A stretch of 64,000 nt of DNA from Dyadobacter sp. 50-39. Lineage in GTDB: Bacteria > Bacteroidota > Bacteroidia > Cytophagales > Spirosomataceae. Of this stretch, positions 24,789 to 33,438 are shown piece after piece (position 1 is the first letter of the stretch; the number at the start of each line of letters is the position of its first letter). Where the stretch lies: assembly GCA_001898145.1 (NCBI GenBank), contig MKSR01000008.1, forward strand, positions 372,001 through 436,000. The letters are read 5' to 3'. The position numbers and the translations under genes are program-made. Under the pieces are notes generated by a model. The model had not been told where the DNA came from. It made no database searches and worked only from the letters and a program-made list of their open reading frames with translations.

Positions 24789-24820
24789 AGAGAAGATCCT
24801 AGCCTTACCAAACAAACAGA

Positions 24821-25258
24821 TCAGCTCTTATTCGAGTTTGTCCAACCATATTTGATCATAAATCTGTTGATCTCTGTGTCAAAAGTTTTGGCCTTGTGAT
24901 GCTCTTCCTGCTTCGAGATGTAACGCCGAACATGGGTTACATGCCGTTCACTGACGCTGACAGCCCAATAGTCGTCCTGCCAGACAAACTTGGCCGCTGT
25001 CAAATTGTATTTATTGATCCAATGTGCTGACTCACCCTTGATGATCTTCATCACATCCGCAAGCGTTTGCTGACGGTTGAGGCATATCAGGCAGTGTGCA
25101 TGATCAACATATCCGTTGATCATATCCAGTTCAATCCCCTTCGACATCGCATATTCCCGGATATGCACAAACACTTTCTTCCGAATCTCGTCCCGCAGGA
25201 CAGGCACACGGTACTTCGTGGCAAAAACGACATGAATCCAAATCCGGGTCCAGCTCAT
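24821..25258 (-). CDS. Y1 (HUH) transposase, IS200/IS605 TnpA or RAYT type
   Basis: 145 residues from ATG 25258 (MSWTRIWIHVVFATKYR). The HUH metal-binding motif is seen as DHAHCLI, and the nucleophile is the Tyr in VRRYISKQEEHH, with VWQDDYWAVSVSE before it. This is the single-domain Y1 transposase group, which nicks and joins single-stranded DNA at hairpins. No tnpB is present. Palindromes of one sequence family flank the gene on both sides, which is what is expected of REP-associated transposases (RAYTs) or of a minimal IS200-like element. Confidence 0.85.
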   Translation of the reverse strand: MSWTRIWIHVVFATKYRVPVLRDEIRKKVFVHIREYAMSKGIELDMINGYVDHAHCLICLNRQQTLADVMKIIKGESAHWINKYNLTAAKFVWQDDYWAVSVSERHVTHVRRYISKQEEHHKAKTFDTEINRFMIKYGWTNSNKS

Positions 25259-25357
25259 ACAAAAGGTGTTTAAAGCGTAAAACAATAGTCCACAACAGTC
25301 TCATTGATACGCCACACCTCGCATTTGGTAACACCGGAAACCAAAAAAATCCAATGG

Positions 25358-25377
25358 CCGTCATCTTCAGATGACGG
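25358..25377. repeat. REP-like hairpin upstream of the transposase
   Basis: CCGTCATC-TTCA-GATGACGG, eight-base arms and a TTCA loop. It fits the pattern CCGTCnnCTTnAGnnGACGG shared with the two palindromes at 24562 and 24672. Confidence 0.75.
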
Positions 25378-25405
25378 AAAAAGGTTAGGAATGAGCTAAT
25401 GGTGT

Positions 25406-25413
25406 TAAATTTG
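25406..25413 (+). promoter_or_regulatory. -7 box of argH promoter
   Basis: TAAATTTG fits TAnnTTTG. The start would be near 25419, giving a leader of about 36 bases. No good -33 TTG is seen. Confidence 0.5.
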
Positions 25414-25455
25414 CAGTAATGTTTCATTCAATAATTTTTTCTAATCCCCTGCATT

Positions 25456-26790
25456 TTGAAACTCTGGCAAAAGGAAAATACAGTCACTTCTGAGAAAATA
25501 GAACGCTTCACGGTCGGGCGCGACCGCGAGATGGATTTACATCTGGCCGAATTCGACGTGCTGGGCAACATCGCCCACGCTACCATGCTCGAAACGATCG
25601 GCCTGCTCACGGCCGACGATCTGGCCGCGCTGAAAACTGAACTCAAAGTCATTTACGAGCAAATCCAGGCAGGTGAATTCGTCATTGAGGAAGGCATTGA
25701 GGATGTGCATTCACAGGTGGAACTGTTGCTGACGCGGAAACTCGGCGATACCGGCAAAAAAATCCATTCGGGCCGCTCCCGCAACGACCAGGTGCTGGTA
25801 GACATGAAGCTCTACACCCGCGCGAGGCTTTTCGAAGTGGTGCAGGCTACCGAAAAGCTTTTCAACGTACTGACCCGTAAATCAGAACAACATAAAAACG
25901 ACCTCCTCCCCGGCTACACGCATTTGCAGATTGCCATGCCGTCCTCGTTCGGTCTCTGGTTCGGCGCCTATGCCGAAGGCCTTATCGACGACATGATCCA
26001 GCTGAATGCAGCCTATCGTCTCGCCAACCGCAACCCGCTGGGCTCCGGGGCCGGATACGGCTCGTCGTTCCCGCTGAACCGACAGCTCACGACCGAGCTG
26101 CTGGGTTTCGAAGGTATGCATCACAATGTGGTGTACGCGCAGATGAGCCGCGGGCGCACGGAACAAGCCGCATTGAGCGCCATTGCGTCGCTGGCAGCCA
26201 CCGTTTCGAGGCTTGCTATGGACGTATGCCTTTACAACAGCCAGAATTTCGGGTTCATTGTATTGCCCGACGACCTCACTACCGGCAGCAGCATTATGCC
26301 ACATAAGAAGAACCCCGACGTGGCTGAACTCCTCCGTGCGAAAACCAACCGCATGAAGGCCTTACCGATGGAGGTGACAATGGTGCTCAGCAACCTGCCG
26401 TCGGGCTACCATCGCGACATGCAGCTGCTGAAAGAAATCCTGATGCCTGCATTCGACGAGATCCTCGACTGCCTCGACATCGCCGCATTCATGCTGGAAC
26501 ATGTGAAAGTGAAGCAAAACCTGCTCGACGACCCGAAATACGACCTGCTGTTCAGCGTCGAGCGCGTGAATGAGCTCGTGATCGCCGGCGTACCTTTCCG
26601 CGACGCCTACAAGCAGGTAGGTGCAGAAATAGGCGATGGCACCTATAACGCGCCGCGTGAGCTGAAACACAGCCATGAAGGCAGTATTGGCAATCTACAA
26701 ACAGACGCTATTCGCGCCAGAATGGGCCGCGAAGTGGAGGCATTTCGGTATGATAAGATAACTGCCGCCCTGGAAGCACTACTCAAATAA
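25456..26790 (+). CDS. argH: Argininosuccinate lyase
   Basis: A 444-residue fumarase-superfamily enzyme that splits argininosuccinate into arginine and fumarate, the last step of arginine synthesis. Key segments: DVHSQVELLLT, HSGRSRNDQV, PGYTHLQIAMP and the superfamily signature GSSIMPHKKNP. The N-terminus MKLWQKENT is normal for the family. argB lies 13 kb away on the other strand, so the arginine genes are not one operon here. A thioredoxin-fold gene follows after four bases and is probably co-transcribed. Confidence 0.96.
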   Translation: MKLWQKENTVTSEKIERFTVGRDREMDLHLAEFDVLGNIAHATMLETIGLLTADDLAALKTELKVIYEQIQAGEFVIEEGIEDVHSQVELLLTRKLGDTGKKIHSGRSRNDQVLVDMKLYTRARLFEVVQATEKLFNVLTRKSEQHKNDLLPGYTHLQIAMPSSFGLWFGAYAEGLIDDMIQLNAAYRLANRNPLGSGAGYGSSFPLNRQLTTELLGFEGMHHNVVYAQMSRGRTEQAALSAIASLAATVSRLAMDVCLYNSQNFGFIVLPDDLTTGSSIMPHKKNPDVAELLRAKTNRMKALPMEVTMVLSNLPSGYHRDMQLLKEILMPAFDEILDCLDIAAFMLEHVKVKQNLLDDPKYDLLFSVERVNELVIAGVPFRDAYKQVGAEIGDGTYNAPRELKHSHEGSIGNLQTDAIRARMGREVEAFRYDKITAALEALLK

Positions 26791-26794
26791 TATC

Positions 26795-27328
26795 ATGAGA
26801 ACCCGGTCCGCCATCGTCTGTCTATTGTGCTGCATTGGTTTGAGTCTGATGGCCACCACCAGCGCATTTCCCTACGGCCATGCCGGACCGGGCAACCTCA
26901 AAGTGATCTTCTTCCTTGATCCCGAATGCCCGGTCTCGAACGCATACATGCGCGAGATCAAGAGCATTCATTCCGACTATTCTAAAAAAGGCGTCGCATT
27001 CGAAGCCGTGTTCCCCGTCCCGACCGTCAAGAGGGACGATATCAAACAATTTTTAAGCAAGTACCAGGCCGCCATCCCCGGTTACCAGGACCCTGGCCTG
27101 CAAAAAGTGAAGCGCTACCAGGCCACCGTCATGCCCGAAGCCGTGCTCGTCAATGCCAGCGGAGAAATCCTCTACCGCGGCGCGATCGATAACTGGTATT
27201 ATGCTTTGGGAAAAAACAGGGCGAAAGCCACCGAGTTGTTTTTAAGGAATGCTCTTGAAGCTGTTTTGAATGGAGAAATGGTAGTTAAAAGCCGGACTGA
27301 GGCGATCGGATGTGTAATTAACCAGTAA
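26795..27328 (+). CDS. Secreted redoxin-like (thioredoxin-fold) protein
   Basis: 177 residues with a signal peptide ending near TTSAFP. The fold start is LKVIFFLDPECPVSNAYMREI, with one Cys in the position of the CxxC N-terminal Cys and Ser-Asn where the second would be. ATVMPEAVLVNASGEILYRGAID is the cis-Pro side of a thioredoxin-like domain. A second Cys occurs near the end in EAIGCVIN. The arrangement recalls AhpC/TSA-like domains associated with cytochrome c and copper-monooxygenase proteins, such as the one at 38123-39454. Role inferred: periplasmic thiol or metal handling. It follows argH by four bases. Confidence 0.75.
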   Translation: MRTRSAIVCLLCCIGLSLMATTSAFPYGHAGPGNLKVIFFLDPECPVSNAYMREIKSIHSDYSKKGVAFEAVFPVPTVKRDDIKQFLSKYQAAIPGYQDPGLQKVKRYQATVMPEAVLVNASGEILYRGAIDNWYYALGKNRAKATELFLRNALEAVLNGEMVVKSRTEAIGCVINQ

Positions 27329-27340
27329 GCGATTTTTTTC

Positions 27341-27943
27341 TCAAACCGACTTTTGAAGTGTGTACGTACCGTCACGTTTGAAAGTGATAATCGTTTGATT
27401 CTTCGCATTTCCTAACATTATCCACATACCCCGCCGTTTCATTTTGGGTATACCTGGTTTTTCCCATATTACTTTTCCTGCTGGTGTATAGGCAACCGAG
27501 ACATCATCACTGCGATCATTTCGCTGGTACAACCGACTACCCACGATCTTTTCAAGGCATTTATTCCTCTCCTGCCGTACCAGACTATCTGTTGAAAATG
27601 TAGTAGCCGATCTGTCTGTGATCAATATCAGCATGTGCCCCATCATGCTGTATTTGTTGATCGGTAAATCCCTATACCGATCATCGATTTCAATGTACAG
27701 GTCCCAAACTTCCTCGCCATCTTTATTTCTTGTGATTTCCATCATGGCCACACCTTTCTGATTTGGGAAAAAGTTCAGCTTCATTGACTCCGCCTCGTAG
27801 GACATTAGGATTCGCACCCGATCACCTTGCGGTATTTCCATAAAGTCGGGACAGTTTTCCTGTGCTTGCACATTCATCTTGCATGTGCAAGTAAATATTA
27901 AAACAAAAGGTATAACAAGCTGAACCAATGCCCCGATATACAT
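27341..27943 (-). CDS. Hypothetical secreted protein, 200 residues
   Basis: A signal-type hydrophobic N-terminus (LVQLVIPFVLIFTCTCKMNVQAQ) precedes a beta-rich domain with two Cys (ENCPDF and NKCLEK). The C-terminus (MWIMLGNAKNQTIITFKRDGTYTL) resembles lipocalin-like or META-type beta strands, but I make no family call. It converges with the redoxin-like gene, with 12 bases between the stops. No partner gene is evident. Confidence 0.6.
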   Translation of the reverse strand: MYIGALVQLVIPFVLIFTCTCKMNVQAQENCPDFMEIPQGDRVRILMSYEAESMKLNFFPNQKGVAMMEITRNKDGEEVWDLYIEIDDRYRDLPINKYSMMGHMLILITDRSATTFSTDSLVRQERNKCLEKIVGSRLYQRNDRSDDVSVAYTPAGKVIWEKPGIPKMKRRGMWIMLGNAKNQTIITFKRDGTYTLQKSV

Positions 27944-28140
27944 AAAAGAATGGATTAAAAAGTGAAGTCAACAACAACAGGTACTTTCAAGCAAATATCG
28001 CGGTGACTGACTAATAACAAAAGATGGAATAAATTACCGGGATTCAAAAAGTATTTGCAAAGTATGCTGATTAAGTGGGCTGATGGATGCAAATCCTGGA
28101 TTTCATCTATTGAAAACTAGCTAAATTGTACCCAAATACA

Positions 28141-28168
28141 AAAAGGCAGGCCAATCGGCCTGCCTTTT
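28141..28168 (-). terminator. Intrinsic terminator of the SusC/SusD operon
   Basis: GGCAGGCC (28145-28152) and GGCCTGCC (28157-28164) with a four-base loop, flanked by A and T runs. It lies about 30 bases after the SusD stop and could work in both directions. Confidence 0.82.
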
Positions 28169-28198
28169 GCGTTCTTTAACTAAATCTATATTAATAAA

Positions 28199-29878
28199 TC
28201 AAGGCTTGTCCCACCATACGCGGCCGGCTGCATCCTGCGGGTTGCTTCCGAAGCCCGGAATCGCTGCCATTGCTGCGTAAGCCGCCTTTTTGTTGGTCAC
28301 GTTAGGGTCAGAATCGTTGATCAGGCCCAGCGGAGCACGACGTGGGATCACCAGCGTAGCGCCCAGGTTTTTCACGGATGGCAAAGGCACAACAGAAGTC
28401 GTGTTAGGATATCCTGTACGCTTCCACAATGCCCAACCTTCCTGAGGCTGCTTGAAGAAGTTCAGATAGCTTTGGCTGGCGATCTGCTCCAATGCTTTTG
28501 CGTTGTCGAACGCGATGCCCGGCATAGCCAGGTACGCTGCGATTTCCGCATCGGTTACCGCAGTGTAGTCAGGAGCCTGAGAACCTTTCGCGATTTCATC
28601 ATACCACATGATAGAAGCCTTCACACCTTCTTCGTACCAGGCCTTTGCAGTTCCGGTTCCGAGCGACTTCGTAGCCAGTTCCGCACGCATGAAGCAGAAT
28701 TCAGCATAAGTAATCACAGGAAGGTAAGAGAACCCTCTCTTGTTGTTGATACCAGCACTCCAAAGGTTTGGTTGCAGGTATGACAGCGTATCGATGGATG
28801 TTCCGTCTACCACTTTGGCGGTATAATACTGCTGCTGGATAGCCGATTGTCTCGACACATCAGGATCGGTGAAGCTACCTACGTAACGGCGGGCCGGAAC
28901 CGGAGTTCCTGCCGGCAATTTACCAGCCTTAACCAGCAATGCAATGTTGGTTGCATTGTAGCCGTTCGGCGAGAAAAATGCATCGATACGGGGATCTTTC
29001 TTCTCCCACATGAAATCAACGATCGGCTTCGGAGCGCGAAGGGTCGTGGGGTTCCAGTTGGAGTTGGCATCGCTTCCGGTGAAGGAATAGATTGCTTTGA
29101 AAACCCATCCGTCTTCGTTGGAGCTCATCAGCTCGGCCGCAGGTGAAGCCAGTACTTCGTTGATGATCGGTGTTGCAGCGGCTGCATCCACTTTCAATAC
29201 ACGCATGGCGATACGCAAACGAAGCGCGTTGGCAGCTTTAATCCATTTGCTCACATCGTTTTTGTAGTATTGATCGTAGTTGCCAAGGCTGATCTGCGCT
29301 ACGGTCGGTGTTTGTTTCAGAGAAGCGATTGCCGCCTTCAATTCCACATCCAATCTTGCGAAAACCTCTTGCTGCGAATCGTATTTCGGCTGCAAAGTGC
29401 CGCCGTAACGGCCCTGGAATGCCTCCGAGTAAGGAATGCTTCCGTAGATATCCGAAACATAGAAAGTGTAGTAAGCTTTCAGCACGTGCGCGATCTGAAC
29501 CATCTGGCTGTAACGTGGCTGCGTTTCCGCATCCATTTTCAATACCAGCTGTTCCAGGTCGTACAGCCTGTCGCCCACGCCATTGTACTGGCGGCCGTAA
29601 CGCTGCGAGAAGTTATCAACGTTCTGGGTAAATGCACCCTGGTTACCGTTGACATCCGTAGTGTATTGCATCCACGGCATGATACGACGGTAAACATCGT
29701 AATAGTACTCGAAATCCTGGCCGTGAATACCGGTAGTGGCATTCAGGAACTGGTTTTCAGGCGGAATCGAGTTCAACGCGTCCGGGTTGTTGTTGATATC
29801 TACAAAATCTTGCTTGTCGCAGGAAAACAGAAGTCCTACGGCAGCTAATGCTAAGATTTTACCTTTTATGAATTTCAT
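28199..29878 (-). CDS. SusD/RagB-family outer-membrane nutrient-binding lipoprotein
   Basis: 559 residues. The N-terminal MKFIKGKILALAAVGLLFSC is a lipoprotein signal with the cleaved Cys, followed by DKQDFVDINNNPDAL, the usual opening of SusD-like-2 proteins. The rest is tetratricopeptide-like helical, with ANALRLRIAMRV and AELATKSLG typical of the group. Such proteins sit on their SusC partner at the cell surface and capture a glycan or peptide. The substrate cannot be read from the sequence; no glycoside hydrolase or sulfatase gene adjoins. The SusC gene ends 30 bases upstream. Confidence 0.93.
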   Translation of the reverse strand: MKFIKGKILALAAVGLLFSCDKQDFVDINNNPDALNSIPPENQFLNATTGIHGQDFEYYYDVYRRIMPWMQYTTDVNGNQGAFTQNVDNFSQRYGRQYNGVGDRLYDLEQLVLKMDAETQPRYSQMVQIAHVLKAYYTFYVSDIYGSIPYSEAFQGRYGGTLQPKYDSQQEVFARLDVELKAAIASLKQTPTVAQISLGNYDQYYKNDVSKWIKAANALRLRIAMRVLKVDAAAATPIINEVLASPAAELMSSNEDGWVFKAIYSFTGSDANSNWNPTTLRAPKPIVDFMWEKKDPRIDAFFSPNGYNATNIALLVKAGKLPAGTPVPARRYVGSFTDPDVSRQSAIQQQYYTAKVVDGTSIDTLSYLQPNLWSAGINNKRGFSYLPVITYAEFCFMRAELATKSLGTGTAKAWYEEGVKASIMWYDEIAKGSQAPDYTAVTDAEIAAYLAMPGIAFDNAKALEQIASQSYLNFFKQPQEGWALWKRTGYPNTTSVVPLPSVKNLGATLVIPRRAPLGLINDSDPNVTNKKAAYAAMAAIPGFGSNPQDAAGRVWWDKP

Positions 29879-29907
29879 TTCAATGCTATTTTAACAATTC
29901 TGATTGA

Positions 29908-32900
29908 TTAGAGACCAATACTTACAGATACACCCAGGTTGCGTGAGAATGGCAGACCTCCGTATTCCATGAACTCACCGGCTTTGTTGCTATACAAACC
30001 TTCGGGGTTGATACCGTCTTTCGCAGTTTTGTACAGGTACCCGAGGTTACGGCCCACGAGGCTCACGCGCAGCGACTGGATTTTCGCTTTGCTGATCAAT
30101 GCAGCAGGTACGTTATATCCGATCGATACTTCACGCAATGCTACCCATGAGTTTTCGAATGTAGAGTACTCGCGGATACCTGATCCCCATTGGGTAAGGT
30201 TCAGATAGTATTGGTAAGCAGGGATTGGTTTTACATATCCGGCAGTCACCGCATCGGCGTAGCTCATACCGCCCAGGTCTTTTTGCTGACCATCCACCAA
30301 TACTTTGAAACCGTTGGCCAAAACACCCTCTGGGATGATACCGTCATTGCGCACGTTTCCGCTTGCATCGGTGAAGGTTACACCACCCAGCTCAGTGTTA
30401 CGTCCTGGAAGTGTGAATGCGAATGCACCGTAAGAAGAACCGTACTGGTGTGTGGCAGAAGCCATCATACCACCGATTTTGGCATCAGCCTGAACGGTTG
30501 CAGTGAAGTTTCCATAACGGAACGAGTTCACGTTGCTCGCCAGGAATTTCTCCATTACACTACCCAGTTCTTTGGTGCCCTGTCCGTAAGCACCGCTTCT
30601 CAGGTAAGCGATACCGCCTTCCGCGGAGCTGTTTGCACCAATTACTTTCTGGCCGTTCAAAGCAGGATTGTCGCTTTCGTAGCGGGCAAATGCGTAAGAA
30701 GTAAGGATTGTTCCGTAGTCTTTGCCTACACGTGCCACTGATGACATATCAGCACCGAAGCCCAATGAAAGCGTGTAAGTATCTGTTCCTTCTACGAGTT
30801 CAAGAACCTTGTTACGGTTGCGTGAGAAGTTTACGCTGGTATTCCACTCGAATTTGCTGGTTTTTACCGGTGTAGCGGTCAACAAGATCTCAACCCCTTT
30901 GTTCTGGATACGGCCCGCGTTTACGATTCTGCTTCCTACACCCGACTCGCTGGTCGTGTTAAGGCTCAGGATCTCGTTTTTAGTGATTTTGTTGTAAACA
31001 GTCGCGTCGATTCCCAAACGGTTGTTGAAGAAACGGATGTCAGCACCGAATTCCAATTCGCGGGCAAGACGGTTTTTCAAGCCATAGTTTGGCAAAGTGT
31101 TGTCTTTGAAACCTGAAAGGTTAACGAATGAACCATCAGCCTGGGTAAATGTTCCGTTAGGACCGTATTTACCGGTATTGTTGGTAGACCATGCATCGGT
31201 ATCACCACCTGTGTAACCCAAGCTCGCACGAAGTTTACCGAATGACAACCATGAAGGAAGGTTTTTCAATGATTCGGTCGCGATCCAGGAAACACCTACG
31301 GAAGGATAAGAATAAGTATAGTCACCGCTTCCATCTGCGTAAGTCAATGTAGAAGACCAGTCATTACGGAAGCTAGCGCTCAATGTTAACGCGTCTTTGA
31401 AAGTCAGGTCACCATAAGCGTACAACGCGTCGATTCTTTTGGAAGCTCCCGGCGTGTTGGTGTAGTTCAGGGTATTCACGGTGTTACTCAATGAATACAC
31501 ATCCGGCACACGCAAACCACCATTGGTAGCACCACGGAAATAACGGCCGCCATTCAGGCGGTTGGTTTCACCACCGAAGTTGAATGACAGGTTAAACTTG
31601 TCGTTCAGCTGCCTGTTGATCATCACCAAACCCTGGAAACGGCTTTGGCTCTTGTTTTCGGTATATTCTCCGTACTCACCACCGCTGAAACCTACACCGG
31701 CACCTCTGTTCTGGTTGTTACCAGCGTAAAGTTCGGTTTGAACGTTACCACGAACCAGGAAGCTCAACCAGTCGGTGATGTTTCCGTTCAGGTCGATGTT
31801 GCTGCGGAATACTTTCTCGTTACGCACCTGCTTGTATTCGAATGTCTCGAACATGAACTGGCTGATACCGTACGGATCGGTTACACCACCTGTTTTACGT
31901 CCGCCGTTTACCAGGTCGATGTAGTTTTTAGACCAGTAATCGATATCCAGGTTACGTGGGCGACCGTATACGAAACGGAATACAGGGTTGTAGTTACCAC
32001 CCTGACGGATCGGGTTCACCATGTCGTTGTCGGTGTAGTCAGCGCTTACGTCAAGGCTGAAAATCTTGCCGATTTTCTGTGTACCGCGAATGTTGAAGTT
32101 ATTTCTTTTCAGCTCTGTACCAGCCACCATGATAGATGTGTTTTTCAGAGAAGAGAAAGAAGCACGGAATGAGCTGCGATCGTTACCACCTTCGATAGCC
32201 ACGTTGTGGTTGATATACTTACCAGTCTGGAAGAAGCTCAACGGGTCGTTTGCTTTCCATTGAACCATGCGGCCATCCAGGTCGCGTACGGTTTGTCCTT
32301 TGAATTCAGGACCGAAAGAGAAAGGATAGTTTGCACGGTCAACTTCGTCCACGCCATCAGCTCCTTTGGCAAATGTAGGGCTGATACCCGCACCGAACCG
32401 GTCTTGCAGGTCAAGGAATTTGTAGGCAGTTTCGAATGTAGAAGTATGGTTGTAAGTCACACCAAGGCCTTTGTCGGTACGGCCTTTTTTGGTCTGGATT
32501 ACCACTACCCCGTTCAAAGCCTCAGAACCATACAGTGAGCTTGCTGCAGAACCTTTCAGAACTGTCATCGACTCCACGTTGTCCGGGTTGAGGTTTTTCA
32601 TGATGTTACCGAAATCCTGTGCAGCACCCCAAGAGTCGGCACCGGTTGTTCCCGGGCGGATCAAAACACCGTCCACTACGAAAAGCGGCTGAGTGTTAGG
32701 GCTCAAAGATGCGTTACCGCGGATACGGATACGTGAAGACGACATCGGACCACCTGTTCCCTGGTTGATCATCACACCGGCTACTTTACCCTGCAATGCA
32801 TTCACCATGTTGGCATTTGCTGTGCGGGTAATGTCCTGGCCCTGAACCGACTGAACAGAATAAGAAAGCTTTCTGGCTTCGGTTGACATACCAAAGCCGG

Positions 32901-33240
32901 TGATGACTACTTCATTAAGCGTTTTGTTGTCCTCGTCGAGGTTGACGGTCAACTGGGTGGCGTTACCCACCGGTACTTCTTTGGTTACAAATCCAATTGA
33001 TGAAAAAACAAGCACTGCTGAACTGGAAGGCACATTCACACTGAACTTTCCGTTGGCGTCTGTTGCGCCGCCGGTGTTGCTTCCCTTAACAAGGTAGGAC
33101 ACACCAGGCAAAGGATTTTGATCCTTGTCGAGCACCGTTCCATTGACGGTCTTTCTGTCTTGGGCCATACTCCAGGTACTTCCAGTGAGGAGGAGGAGCA
33201 ATGTTACCAGACGTGTTAAAGTAGTACACTTTTGTCTCAT
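29908..33240 (-). CDS. SusC/RagA-family TonB-linked outer-membrane receptor
   Basis: 1110 residues. After a signal peptide ending SMAQ there is a carboxypeptidase-regulatory-like domain (TVNGTVLDKDQNPLPGVSY). The TonB box/plug region follows (LNEVVITGFGM, then the plug around VNALQGKVAGVMI and NPDNVESMTVLKGSAASSLY). The rest is a 22-strand-type barrel ending FSRNLGVSVSIGL. It transports the ligand gathered by SusD across the outer membrane with TonB energy. It is the first gene of the pair; a 200-base AT-rich gap separates it from the haloperoxidase gene upstream. No ECF sigma or anti-sigma gene is next to it. Confidence 0.95.
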   Translation of the reverse strand: MRQKCTTLTRLVTLLLLLTGSTWSMAQDRKTVNGTVLDKDQNPLPGVSYLVKGSNTGGATDANGKFSVNVPSSSAVLVFSSIGFVTKEVPVGNATQLTVNLDEDNKTLNEVVITGFGMSTEARKLSYSVQSVQGQDITRTANANMVNALQGKVAGVMINQGTGGPMSSSRIRIRGNASLSPNTQPLFVVDGVLIRPGTTGADSWGAAQDFGNIMKNLNPDNVESMTVLKGSAASSLYGSEALNGVVVIQTKKGRTDKGLGVTYNHTSTFETAYKFLDLQDRFGAGISPTFAKGADGVDEVDRANYPFSFGPEFKGQTVRDLDGRMVQWKANDPLSFFQTGKYINHNVAIEGGNDRSSFRASFSSLKNTSIMVAGTELKRNNFNIRGTQKIGKIFSLDVSADYTDNDMVNPIRQGGNYNPVFRFVYGRPRNLDIDYWSKNYIDLVNGGRKTGGVTDPYGISQFMFETFEYKQVRNEKVFRSNIDLNGNITDWLSFLVRGNVQTELYAGNNQNRGAGVGFSGGEYGEYTENKSQSRFQGLVMINRQLNDKFNLSFNFGGETNRLNGGRYFRGATNGGLRVPDVYSLSNTVNTLNYTNTPGASKRIDALYAYGDLTFKDALTLSASFRNDWSSTLTYADGSGDYTYSYPSVGVSWIATESLKNLPSWLSFGKLRASLGYTGGDTDAWSTNNTGKYGPNGTFTQADGSFVNLSGFKDNTLPNYGLKNRLARELEFGADIRFFNNRLGIDATVYNKITKNEILSLNTTSESGVGSRIVNAGRIQNKGVEILLTATPVKTSKFEWNTSVNFSRNRNKVLELVEGTDTYTLSLGFGADMSSVARVGKDYGTILTSYAFARYESDNPALNGQKVIGANSSAEGGIAYLRSGAYGQGTKELGSVMEKFLASNVNSFRYGNFTATVQADAKIGGMMASATHQYGSSYGAFAFTLPGRNTELGGVTFTDASGNVRNDGIIPEGVLANGFKVLVDGQQKDLGGMSYADAVTAGYVKPIPAYQYYLNLTQWGSGIREYSTFENSWVALREVSIGYNVPAALISKAKIQSLRVSLVGRNLGYLYKTAKDGINPEGLYSNKAGEFMEYGGLPFSRNLGVSVSIGL

Positions 33241-33438
33241 GGTAAACTTGGTAAATTGAAATTTTAGGTGGTTTAAGTGAACTGGACTACATACTCTGAT
33301 CCGAAGACCGGCAATCAGCCGACGCTGATTCCCATTTTACACATCAAAAGCATTGTAATGTCAAAAATAAATATTTTTGTTAATAAAAATATAACATTTA
33401 TTAAAAAATATTAATAAATAACATACAATTATGATAGA

